Source: DATGIQ01 sp035295665 (GTDB lineage: Bacteria; Planctomycetota; Planctomycetia; Gemmatales; Gemmataceae). Taken from it: a stretch of 19,336 bases of DNA. Under the pieces are notes generated by a model, which searched no databases, was not told the DNA's origin, and worked only from the letters and a program-made list of their open reading frames with translations. Of the stretch, positions 7,765-15,094 are shown piece after piece (within the stretch, counting starts at the first letter, position 1; each line of letters begins with the position of its first letter). The position numbers were made by a program, and so were the translations under genes. The stretch is from assembly GCA_035295665.1 (NCBI GenBank), contig DATGIQ010000004.1, positions 1 through 19,336 on the forward strand, in the 5' to 3' direction.

Positions 7765-7899
7765 GTGAAAAAAATGATCGCAGCAATGGTTCTGGGCGCA
7801 TTCCTGGTGGCGGTGGGTGTTGGTTGCGGCGGCCCGACCTCGCCGGCGAAACCGGCAGCGCCCAGCGACAAGAAAGACGAGAAGAAGGAAAAGATGTAG
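7765..7899 (+). CDS. Second tiny lipoprotein, paralogue of the upstream one
   Basis: The 44-residue product reads VKKMIAAMVLGAFL, then VAVGVGCGG, so Cys21 sits after a signal-like hydrophobic stretch with a poor lipobox (GVGC). A Pro/Ala linker (PTSPAKPAAP) and a charged tail DKKDEKKEKM follow. The GTG at 7765 is preferred because AAGGA lies ten bases upstream, the same layout as its neighbour, and because this start gives the basic end; ATG at 7774 is an alternative. A longer in-frame reading upstream has no signal logic. It is followed by an intrinsic terminator. The function is unknown. Confidence 0.72.
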   Translation: MKKMIAAMVLGAFLVAVGVGCGGPTSPAKPAAPSDKKDEKKEKM

Positions 7900-7924
7900 C
7901 ACGCTCTGTTCCAGCGAGGAATAA

Positions 7925-7965
7925 ACAAGAGCCGGCCATCACGATGGCCGGCTCTTGTCGTTTTT
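7925..7965 (+). terminator. Intrinsic terminator after the lipoprotein genes
   Basis: A perfect 16-bp stem (7925-7940 with 7943-7958), GC-rich with a two-base gap at the tip, is followed by CGTTTTT. It lies 25 bases after the stop of the second lipoprotein gene. On the minus strand the same stem is followed by TTTATTCC, so it may stop transcription both ways. Confidence 0.92.
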
Positions 7966-8194
7966 CCAGCGGTGAACCCCCGGGATCTTTGCGGCGTACA
8001 GAACGTAGGGCGAGAGTCGGAGAACGGTTGGGAATTGGCATCACTGATCTGACTGCAAGGGACCCTCCCAACCCCGAAGGAGCAAAGGGCGATCCGCTTG
8101 CGTTTCCCCCAAGGCAAGTGGATTGCCCCGCTCCATTTTTCTGCCCCCCTCTGCACGGGGATGGGCAAACGCTTCCGCCATCCCCATGACAACA

Positions 8195-8243
8195 AGCCAA
8201 TGCAAAGGGGCGAGCCCATCAGGCTCGCCCCTTTGCATTGGCT
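8195..8243 (-). terminator. Hairpin terminator of clpC
   Basis: A perfect 22-bp inverted repeat (8195-8216 and 8222-8243) with a five-base loop CATCA starts 21 bases after the clpC stop. On the minus strand it is followed by TGTTGTC, a modest U-rich run. The stem is unusually long and perfect for a terminator. Confidence 0.85.
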
Positions 8244-8264
8244 CAGGCTTTGCGCTCTGAAGCC

Positions 8265-10769
8265 CTAGCTCTTGGTTTCGCTCCCCGCTCCAACCAGTTC
8301 CCCTGCCGGGGCCCCGGAGGTGGCGTCGAACAAGATCCTCTTTTCCCCATCCACTTCGTGTACCCGGACCGTGATCGTGTCTTTGCCCTGAAAATTGCCC
8401 TTGAGCAATTCCTCGGATAGGGGGTCTTCGAGCAGGTGCTCGATTGCCCGCCGCAAGGGCCGGGCGCCGAATTCCGGACTGTAACCCTTTTCGATGAGCA
8501 GATCCTTGGCCTCTTCGGTGAGCACCAGCGTCAGGTTCTTTTCCTTGAGCCGCTTGACGACCTTGGCCAACTCGATGTCGATGATATTCTTCATGTCGGC
8601 CTTGTTCAGGCTGCGGAAGACGATGATATCATCGACACGGTTGAGGAACTCCGGCCGGAAGGTGCCTTCCATCACCTGCTTGAGGACTTCCTTCATCTTT
8701 TCGTAGGTGGTCTGTTCGTCCTTCTTGCCGAAGCCGAAGCCTGCCTTGCCCGTAATCTGTTCGGCACCGATATTCGTCGTCATGATCAAGATCGTGTTCT
8801 TGAAATCGATGGTCCGACCGACGTTATCGGTAAGCCGGCCTTCTTCCATAATTTGCAGGAGCATGTTCCAGACGTCGGGATGCGCCTTTTCAATTTCGTC
8901 CAGGAGAACGACACTGTAAGGCCGGCGGCGAATCTTCTCGGTTAGCTGACCGCCTTCTTCGTAACCGATGTAACCCGGCGGTGCCCCGATCAGACGGCTG
9001 ACGTTGTGCTTCTCCATGTACTCCGACATGTCGATCTGCACCAACGCGTTCTCGTCGCCGAACATGAAATGTGCGAGTCGCTTGGCCAGCAACGTCTTGC
9101 CCACGCCTGTCGGTCCCGCAAAGATAAAGCTGCCAATCGGCCGTTTCGGATCCTTCAAGCCGGCTCGGCTCTTGCGGACCGCCTTGGCAATGGCACAAAT
9201 CGGTTCGTGCTGACTGATCACATACTTGTGCAGCTCATCTTCCATCTTGAGCAGCCGGGCGGTTTCATTGTCCTCCAGCCGTTTGAGCGGCACCCCCGTC
9301 ATTTTACTGACGACCTCGGCAATCACTTCCTCATCCACAACGCCGTCAATCTCCTTCGATTTTTCCCGCCATTCGCGGGTAATGTTGTCCTTCTTCTTTT
9401 TCAGCTTATCGGCCTGGTCGCGCAGATGGGCCGCCTTTTCGAAGTCCTGTTCGGCGACGGCGGCTTCTTTTTCCTGATTGAGCTGCTCGATCTGAGCATC
9501 GAGTTCCTTGAGATCGGGCGGCCGCGTCATCGCCTTGAGCCGAATACGGGCGCCGGCTTCGTCAATAACATCGATGGCCTTGTCAGGCAGGTAGCGGCCG
9601 CTGATGTAGCGATCGGACAGCTCGACCGCGGCCCCGAGGGCGCCATCCTTGATTTCCACGCGATGGTGAGCTTCATAGCGATCGCGCAAGCCACGCAGAA
9701 TCTCGACGGTCTCATCCTTGGACGGCGGGTTGACAATGATTTCCTGGAACCGTCGGGCCAGGGCGGCATCTTTCTCGATGTACTTGCGGTACTCGTCCAT
9801 CGTGGTGGCGCCGATGCACTGGATTTCGCCACGGGCCAGCGCCGGTTTCAGCACGTTGCTCGCGTCGATGGCTCCCTCGGCTCCGCCGGCACCCACGAGA
9901 GTGTGGAGCTCGTCGATAAAGAGGATCGTGTTCTTGGCACGACGGACTTCATTCATCACCGCCTTGATGCGTTCCTCGAATTGGCCGCGATACTTGGTGC
10001 CAGCCACCATCATCGCCAAGTCGAGGACGACGATGCGGCGGTCGCGGAGCAGCTCGGGAATATTGCTATCGACGATCATCTGGGCCAGGCCTTCGACGAT
10101 GGCAGTCTTGCCGACCCCCGCTTCGCCCAGCAAAACGGGGTTATTCTTGGTCCGCCGGCTGAGGACCTGGATGACGCGCTCGATTTCGTTTTGCCGACCA
10201 ATTACCGGGTCCAGCTTTCCTTGCCGGGCCAACTCGGTAAGATCGCGTCCAAAGCTATCCAGAGCGGGCGTTTTGGATTTCCCCTTGTTGGGGGTCCGTT
10301 CCGCACCACTGCTGCTTTCGCCCGAGTCCATATTATGCCCCAGCAAGTTTAGTACCTCCTCGCGCACGTCTTCCAGCTTGAGTCCCAGGCTAACAAGGAC
10401 CTGGGCCGCCACGCCTTCCTGCTCGCGCAGAAGGCCCAGCAGCAGGTGTTCCGTGCCTACGTAGTTGTGGTTGAGGTTGCGCGCCTCCTCGATGGAGTAC
10501 TCGATGACCTTCTTGGCCCGCGGCGTCTGTGGCAGCTTGCCCATCGTGACCATGTCCGGTCCCAACTGGACAAACTTCTCGATCTCCAAACGGATTTTGC
10601 GCAAATCGATATCCAGATTCTTCAACACGTTGGCCGCGACACCGGAACCTTCTTTCACCAGCCCCAAGAGGATGTGCTCGGTCCCGATGTACTCATGGTT
10701 GAGCCGTTGGGCTTCCTGGTTGGCCAACTGCATGACTTTACGGGCCCGGTCGGTAAAGCGTTCATACAT
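8265..10769 (-). CDS. ATP-dependent Clp protease ATP-binding subunit ClpC
   Basis: This AAA+ unfoldase of 834 residues feeds proteins to the ClpP peptidase in the cytoplasm. Two N-terminal Clp repeats span about 1-145. The first ATPase domain has Walker A GEAGVGKT (215-222) and Walker B ILFIDE (282-287). A UVR-type coiled middle segment (about 424-460) marks ClpC rather than ClpA or ClpB. The second domain has Walker A GPTGVGKT (552-559) and Walker B VVLLDE (620-625). An AGF loop after the second domain sits where the ClpP-binding tripeptide is expected. Length and motifs are complete. ATG at 10769 has GGAG ten bases upstream. It appears monocistronic, with its own promoter upstream and hairpin downstream; clpP is not in the window. 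Confidence 0.98.
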   Translation of the reverse strand: MYERFTDRARKVMQLANQEAQRLNHEYIGTEHILLGLVKEGSGVAANVLKNLDIDLRKIRLEIEKFVQLGPDMVTMGKLPQTPRAKKVIEYSIEEARNLNHNYVGTEHLLLGLLREQEGVAAQVLVSLGLKLEDVREEVLNLLGHNMDSGESSSGAERTPNKGKSKTPALDSFGRDLTELARQGKLDPVIGRQNEIERVIQVLSRRTKNNPVLLGEAGVGKTAIVEGLAQMIVDSNIPELLRDRRIVVLDLAMMVAGTKYRGQFEERIKAVMNEVRRAKNTILFIDELHTLVGAGGAEGAIDASNVLKPALARGEIQCIGATTMDEYRKYIEKDAALARRFQEIIVNPPSKDETVEILRGLRDRYEAHHRVEIKDGALGAAVELSDRYISGRYLPDKAIDVIDEAGARIRLKAMTRPPDLKELDAQIEQLNQEKEAAVAEQDFEKAAHLRDQADKLKKKKDNITREWREKSKEIDGVVDEEVIAEVVSKMTGVPLKRLEDNETARLLKMEDELHKYVISQHEPICAIAKAVRKSRAGLKDPKRPIGSFIFAGPTGVGKTLLAKRLAHFMFGDENALVQIDMSEYMEKHNVSRLIGAPPGYIGYEEGGQLTEKIRRRPYSVVLLDEIEKAHPDVWNMLLQIMEEGRLTDNVGRTIDFKNTILIMTTNIGAEQITGKAGFGFGKKDEQTTYEKMKEVLKQVMEGTFRPEFLNRVDDIIVFRSLNKADMKNIIDIELAKVVKRLKEKNLTLVLTEEAKDLLIEKGYSPEFGARPLRRAIEHLLEDPLSEELLKGNFQGKDTITVRVHEVDGEKRILFDATSGAPAGELVGAGSETKS

Positions 10770-11084
10770 TTCGCTTGATCTCCGAGTTGGTTGCTCTGCT
10801 TGTCTCGTTCGATGTACCTGGTTGGCCCGCTCGCTCTCGCTCGTTTCCCCGTGCTCGACACTGTTAGGTTTCGGGGTTCGCTAAGGCAGAACGCGCTGCT
10901 CCTAGCATCGCAGAGACTGCCTTACGGGCACTGCGCGGTTACAAAAGTGGCTTACCCCAAGGCATTCTAATGCTGGGCCAGGGACAAATCAAGACACGCA
11001 AAAGCGGCGCGAAACCGGTGTGAATCTTTTGCAAAATTCAGCAACCTTCCTTCTTTGTAGCGAAGGCTGTCCGAACGGAGAAGA
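10770..11084. other. clpC upstream region, long leader
   Basis: No gene is convincing in these 315 bases between the DUF362 fusion gene and clpC, both minus strand. It holds a good promoter candidate at 10964-10992, listed separately, and about 188 bases of untranslated leader before the clpC ATG. I found no CtsR-like or HrcA (CIRCE) operator by eye. Confidence 0.6.
10964..10992 (-). promoter_or_regulatory. Candidate sigma70-type promoter for clpC
   Basis: On the minus strand, TTGATT (10992-10987) and TAGAAT (10969-10964) are separated by exactly 17 bases, four of six and five of six matches to the housekeeping consensus. Transcription would begin near 10957, giving a leader of about 188 nt before the clpC ATG. 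Confidence 0.55.
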
Positions 11085-13025
11085 TCAAGCCGACCGGGCC
11101 AGACGGAGTTCCTCGAAATGCGGCACGGTCGCGAACGGCTGCGCCAAGCTCTCGATGGATTCTCCTATTTGCTGAATTTCCTTCGCATGCAGGAGGCCCA
11201 GTTTCTTGTGATAGCCCAGGCCCAAGTACCGGACCCGTTCCGGATCGAGCTGCATGAGCCGGCAACCCGTGGCATCCACCGCCAACGGATCGCAGCCCAT
11301 GATCAGGACACCCATCGGCTTCGCCGTGCCATTGAGTGGGCCATCGCCTTCCATCCCGATGATGCCATCGACAATGGCCAAGTCGGGCGTCCGGGTCAGG
11401 GCAATATCCACAATGCTGTTGTCGATTCCGCGCCAATGAAGCTCATTCTTCGGCCAGCCATAGCAAATACCCGGCATCGTGCCGAAGAGGTTTTTCAGCG
11501 ACAGGGTTGCGCCTGCCCAATGGTGCGTTTTCAGTTTCGGCAACGAAATGAGTACCTCAGCCGTGGTCACCGTCCGCGCCAGGTGGAGATATTCGAGCCC
11601 GGTAAGCTGTCCCAGATTCGGCGTTTTGCACGGCTCATCATGGTTCAAGTCCACAAACGGTACCCGATGTTCCCGCAAGATCGCACCCAGCCCGCTCGCT
11701 TGCACCAAGTATTCCACATTCCGCCAATGTCCCGGCCCCTCCGCAACAACAATCTCGGCTGCCCCTTCCCGGCGACAAAGCTCAATCACCGCCGCGATCA
11801 CGTGGGGATGCGTATTGATGACCTTGTCCGGATGATACTCCACGATGTTCGGCTTGAGCACGACACGCTTGCCGGCCAGGGGGGTTCGCTGCCGAAACGC
11901 CTCATACTGGCGTTGCACGATGTCGCCCAGGTTGGCGTTGTAATCGGCGGCCTTGGCAATATGAACGGCCGTCTGGGGCTGCAGCTGCCGCAGGCTGCCA
12001 AGGGCCTTCACGGCGAGCCCCCGAAACTTGGTGGCCAAACGATCGCTCAACGAATGGCGCCGGGGTGCAGGCCGAGACCACAAGGCCACGGCTGGCGTCA
12101 GGGCGGAATTCGCATCGGCGTCCCCATTCAGGCGGAATGGATTCAGTTGGTCGGTGGCCAGCGCCAGGGCCGTGAGTGCCTCGCGGAGCGGCGCGGGACG
12201 TACCCAGGGCGTTTCTTTCCGCGACTGGTACGCCGCCTGAATCCGCGTATCCAGAGCCGGCAATTCGGTCGCTATGCCGGGTTGGTCGCGATAGCAATCG
12301 AGAGCAAGCTTGGCCCAGCAGAGATGTTCGAGATCCTCGTTGGCGACAGCATGCCGCAAGAGATAGCCAACCGCGGCGGCCACACGCGGGTGATCTGCCT
12401 GACCCTGAAGGGCCAAGAGCATTATGGCTGTCGGTCCGGGGATCGGATCGGTCCGCCGGCCAAGTACCGTGCGGTTGCCGTAGTTGATGCCACCTTCATC
12501 AAAGGCTCGGTCCAGAAGGAGGCGCAGGCCTTCCTGAACGCGCGGATGGTGCCCGAGACCGGCGCGGCGCAACGCCAGGCATGCCCAGGCGGTGGGCTCG
12601 ACCCAGGAGAAATTCCCCTCGGCCCAGGGCCACCCGGTTAAGCTCAGATCAAAATCGTGGACTTCGGCTGCTTGTTTATCATCGGGCTTGCCGATCACCA
12701 CGGCGAGGAGACGTGCTGCGGCACGTTGAAGTTTTTGCGGTGGAAATTGGCATACGGCTTGGACGAAAAGGACCAAGGCGGTCGGCCAAGTGATTTCCTC
12801 GCGGTCCTCCTTCCGGCGAAACCCACCATCTTCGGCGGCACAGTTCTCGAGTGCCGCCTCTCCCTTTCGGATCACATCGCCAAACCGATCTTCGGCGCGG
12901 GAGAGTGCCAACAGAGCCAGGCAGGTTGGCTCCAGTTGAGCGGCCTGGCCAGGCGCGTATCCCCAACCTCCCTGTGGCAACGACTCCGATGCCAGAGTCT
13001 CCAGATATGCGAAAATATCGTGCAC
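11085..13025 (-). CDS. Fusion of prenyltransferase/squalene-cyclase-type toroid repeats with a DUF362 domain
   Basis: The 646-residue protein joins two folds. Residues about 1-330 contain repeats of the terpene-cyclase/prenyltransferase alpha-alpha toroid type: GGWGYAPG, DGGFRRKED, WVEPTAWACLALRRAG, then GGINYGN with GPTAIMLLALQG. I see no DxDD acid motif of squalene-hopene cyclase, so cyclase activity is unsupported. From about 385 onward is DUF362: VVLKPNIV (389-396), HPHVIAAVIELCRREGA, GPGHWRN, LPKLKTHHWAG with LSLKNLFG, and DPLAVDATGC. The C-terminal ferredoxin domain found in some DUF362 proteins is absent. No signal peptide is seen. I chose the GTG at 13025 because GAGGA lies eight bases upstream; the GTG at 13043 has no such site. 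Function is unknown. Confidence 0.88.
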   Translation of the reverse strand: MHDIFAYLETLASESLPQGGWGYAPGQAAQLEPTCLALLALSRAEDRFGDVIRKGEAALENCAAEDGGFRRKEDREEITWPTALVLFVQAVCQFPPQKLQRAAARLLAVVIGKPDDKQAAEVHDFDLSLTGWPWAEGNFSWVEPTAWACLALRRAGLGHHPRVQEGLRLLLDRAFDEGGINYGNRTVLGRRTDPIPGPTAIMLLALQGQADHPRVAAAVGYLLRHAVANEDLEHLCWAKLALDCYRDQPGIATELPALDTRIQAAYQSRKETPWVRPAPLREALTALALATDQLNPFRLNGDADANSALTPAVALWSRPAPRRHSLSDRLATKFRGLAVKALGSLRQLQPQTAVHIAKAADYNANLGDIVQRQYEAFRQRTPLAGKRVVLKPNIVEYHPDKVINTHPHVIAAVIELCRREGAAEIVVAEGPGHWRNVEYLVQASGLGAILREHRVPFVDLNHDEPCKTPNLGQLTGLEYLHLARTVTTAEVLISLPKLKTHHWAGATLSLKNLFGTMPGICYGWPKNELHWRGIDNSIVDIALTRTPDLAIVDGIIGMEGDGPLNGTAKPMGVLIMGCDPLAVDATGCRLMQLDPERVRYLGLGYHKKLGLLHAKEIQQIGESIESLAQPFATVPHFEELRLARSA

Positions 13026-13122
13026 AGCAAAATTCCTCAGCACCGCGGCGAGTCTCTTAATCGGAGTCTAGTACAGAAACCGGCACGTCGGTGGCTACGA
13101 GAGGTTGCTGGCTGTTATTCAC

Positions 13123-13314
13123 TCAGGGTCGGATATGCCTTGACTTCTCTTGTTTCGCGACTCGAGCGGCAGCGTTCGGCTCGATGGTAAAGTGGACGAC
13201 CGTTGGGGCCATAGACGGCTTCTCCATTCGCATGCAACGGCCAGTGGCTGAGGCTGCCACGCGCCATTTTTCCGAGATGAGAAAGCTCCCGTCCTGATGA
13301 GTCTTCGGGGTCAT
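13123..13314 (-). CDS. Possible small protein coupled to the end of cobM
   Basis: This 63-residue frame starts with an ATG overlapping the cobM stop as ATGA, the layout used by the other gene pairs here. It shows high G/C at third positions (about two thirds). The product (MTPKTHQDGSFLISEKWRVA...) has no recognised domain, signal or membrane helix. A competing frame at 13115-13360 encodes 81 residues (including HWPLHANGEAVYGPNGRPLY) and overlaps the cobM end in another frame; I cannot decide between them. Neither may be real. Confidence 0.3.
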   Translation of the reverse strand: MTPKTHQDGSFLISEKWRVAASATGRCMRMEKPSMAPTVVHFTIEPNAAARVAKQEKSRHIRP

Positions 13315-14075
13315 GGGGATTGTTGCCCGCGCCGAAATCGGTGCGTATACGTCGGATCATAGAGATGACTCTTCTGTGCCCGGCTCAATTCGAGCATCGG
13401 CCCGACGAGAATGAGGGCGGTTAGGTTCAGCTTGGCGGCGGCCATCTCCGTGGCCAAGGTTGCCAACGTACAACGCAGGAACTTCTGGTCCGGCCACGTG
13501 ACTCGGTAGGCTACCACTACCGGCGCATCAGCCCCGTAGTGCGGCAGGAGTGCCTCCACGACCGCCGGCGCCTGAGCGGCACTCAGAAACAGCACCATCC
13601 CAACCCGATGTCGGGCCAGCTCTGCCAACGATTCATTTTCGGGCAATCCGGTCCTGCCCGCAGCTCGGGTGAGGATCACGGACTGATTGGCACCAGCGGG
13701 CGTCAGCTCGAGTTTCAGCGCCGCCGCCGCTGCGGTAAAGGAAGAAACCCCCGGTACAACCTCGTAAGGGATGCCCAAATCATCGAGGCGCTGCATCTGC
13801 TCGGCGATCGCGCCATACAGGCTCGGATCGCCACTGTGGACCCGCGCCACGTCCCGCCCCGTGGCATGGGCTTCCGCCATGTGGCCGATGATCTGTTCGA
13901 GATGCAGCTCCGCCGTGTTGATGACCGCGGCGTTCGGCGGTGCACACGCGATGATTTCCTTTGGGACGAGTGAGCCTGCGTAGAGGCACACAGGACACCG
14001 TTCGATAAGCCGGTGGCCACGGAGCGTAAGAAGGTCCGGATCACCCGGGCCGGCCCCGATGAAATAAACCGTCAT
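13311..14075 (-). CDS. Precorrin-4 / cobalt-precorrin-4 C11-methyltransferase (CobM/CbiF)
   Basis: This SAM-dependent tetrapyrrole methylase of 254 residues methylates C-11 of the corrin ring during cobalamin synthesis. The family signature is clear: VYFIGAGPGDPDLLTLRG at the N-terminus, AGSLVP (34-39), then VHSGDPSLYGAI (79-90) and YEVVPGVSSF (104-113), which bind SAM and substrate. Length is normal. Its ATG overlaps the cbiG stop by 4 bp (ATGA), so translation is likely coupled. Because cbiG precedes it, the substrate is probably the cobalt-containing precursor, for which the name cbiF is used. Confidence 0.96.
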   Translation of the reverse strand: MTVYFIGAGPGDPDLLTLRGHRLIERCPVCLYAGSLVPKEIIACAPPNAAVINTAELHLEQIIGHMAEAHATGRDVARVHSGDPSLYGAIAEQMQRLDDLGIPYEVVPGVSSFTAAAAALKLELTPAGANQSVILTRAAGRTGLPENESLAELARHRVGMVLFLSAAQAPAVVEALLPHYGADAPVVVAYRVTWPDQKFLRCTLATLATEMAAAKLNLTALILVGPMLELSRAQKSHLYDPTYTHRFRRGQQSP

Positions 14076-15094
14076 GCATCGACTCTCCGAGCCAGCGCCA
14101 TGGTTACCCGTTCGCCACGGACTTTGGGTACGATGAGGGATGTCGTGCCGGCAGCGAGCATGGCAGCCGGCTCCGCCACGCCAGCCACGCCGATCTTGGC
14201 CCGAACTTTCTCACTCGGTGTAGGAATGTCCGGCACGCGCGCCAGCTCCTCCGGCGCAAAGCAGCGAAGAGGAACTCCGTGTCGTGCGGCAAACTCTTGC
14301 AGCCCGGGCTCGTCCGCTTTCAACGAAATCGTTGCCACCACACCGAGAGAGCATGGCGAGAAACCCTGGCTTTGGCACACGGACTGAAACAACATTTCCA
14401 TCGCGGTCCAGGCCGTCCCCCGACGGCAGCCGACGCCCAACACCAACGTCGGCGGCCGGTAAACAACAACGGGTGCATGGTTGCCCACCTCCCATGACCG
14501 GTCGCTGATCCACAGATAGCCGGCAAATTCGTGCGGAGGGGGCCACGATGGAATCTCCACAAAGGTTTCTGGCCAACCGCCGAACGCTTCGCACCAGTCC
14601 CGTCGGCCCACGTCCTGATAAACGCCGATCGTTTCACCACGCACCACGGCGGCGGCCAGCCTGGTCAGGTGTTCTTCTCTTTCCCGTTTCCAGCCCCAAG
14701 ACTGGCCAATCAGATCAACAGCCGGCAAACCAAGAACATCGCTCGCTGTCGTGATGACGGGCACCGCGCCGAGAGCCTGAGCCACTTCACGGGCCAGCGC
14801 ATTGGCCCCAGGCTCATGGCCACCGAGAACGCTGAGGGCGAACTGCCCCGCCTCGTCGACAACCACGACAGGCGGATCGAGCCCCTTGTTTCGGATAACT
14901 GGCCCCAAAATGCGGACCACAATCCCCAGGGCCATGATGCACACGAGCGGCCGGCCGGTGCAAAAAACATCCTGCAGCGTTTGCCGAGCCGAGCCGGCAA
15001 TCGAGACGACTTCCCCGCGGCCGAGCTCCCGAGCCAGGCGGTGTCCGAGCGCGACGCCAAGAGGGGAAAGCGCTACGATGGCCAGCTCATTCAC
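14072..15094 (-). CDS. Cobalt-precorrin-5A hydrolase CbiG
   Basis: CbiG opens the delta-lactone ring of cobalt-precorrin-5A, releasing acetaldehyde, in the oxygen-independent B12 route. The 340-residue protein has the three parts of CbiG. The N-terminal domain includes IMALGIVVRILGPVIRNK, VVVVDEAGQFALSVLGGHEPGAN and VITTASD. The middle part is more variable. The C-terminal CobE-like domain starts at LVLGVGCRRGT and includes VRAKIGVAGVAEPAAML. The GTG at 15094 is preferred because GGAGG lies six bases upstream and VNELAIVALS opens the domain; a GTG at 15133 adds 13 residues without such a site. It overlaps the cbiET stop by 8 bp and the cobM start by 4 bp. Confidence 0.95.
   Translation of the reverse strand: MNELAIVALSPLGVALGHRLARELGRGEVVSIAGSARQTLQDVFCTGRPLVCIMALGIVVRILGPVIRNKGLDPPVVVVDEAGQFALSVLGGHEPGANALAREVAQALGAVPVITTASDVLGLPAVDLIGQSWGWKREREEHLTRLAAAVVRGETIGVYQDVGRRDWCEAFGGWPETFVEIPSWPPPHEFAGYLWISDRSWEVGNHAPVVVYRPPTLVLGVGCRRGTAWTAMEMLFQSVCQSQGFSPCSLGVVATISLKADEPGLQEFAARHGVPLRCFAPEELARVPDIPTPSEKVRAKIGVAGVAEPAAMLAAGTTSLIVPKVRGERVTMALARRVDA

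Larger units (their letters stand above)
7900..8264. other. Convergent intergenic region with two hairpins
   Basis: These 365 bases between the convergent lipoprotein and clpC genes hold the two terminator hairpins listed separately. The middle part, about 7966-8194, shows no convincing gene, RNA or repeat. Confidence 0.7.

Noticed and set aside
7299..8219. Minus-strand 306-residue frame across the lipoprotein genes
   Set aside because: Runs through both terminators and opposite two short genes with good ribosome binding sites; low-complexity product read from the reverse of the DETKK repeats (VSSFL-like).
9006..10352. Long plus-strand open frame opposite clpC
   Set aside because: It lies wholly inside the antisense of a clearly conserved ClpC gene; the protein is His/Leu/Asp-biased with no domain, as expected from the complement of GC-rich coding DNA.
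11118..12641. Long plus-strand open frame opposite the toroid-DUF362 gene
   Set aside because: Antisense shadow of a frame with recognisable domains; no ribosome binding site or family match.
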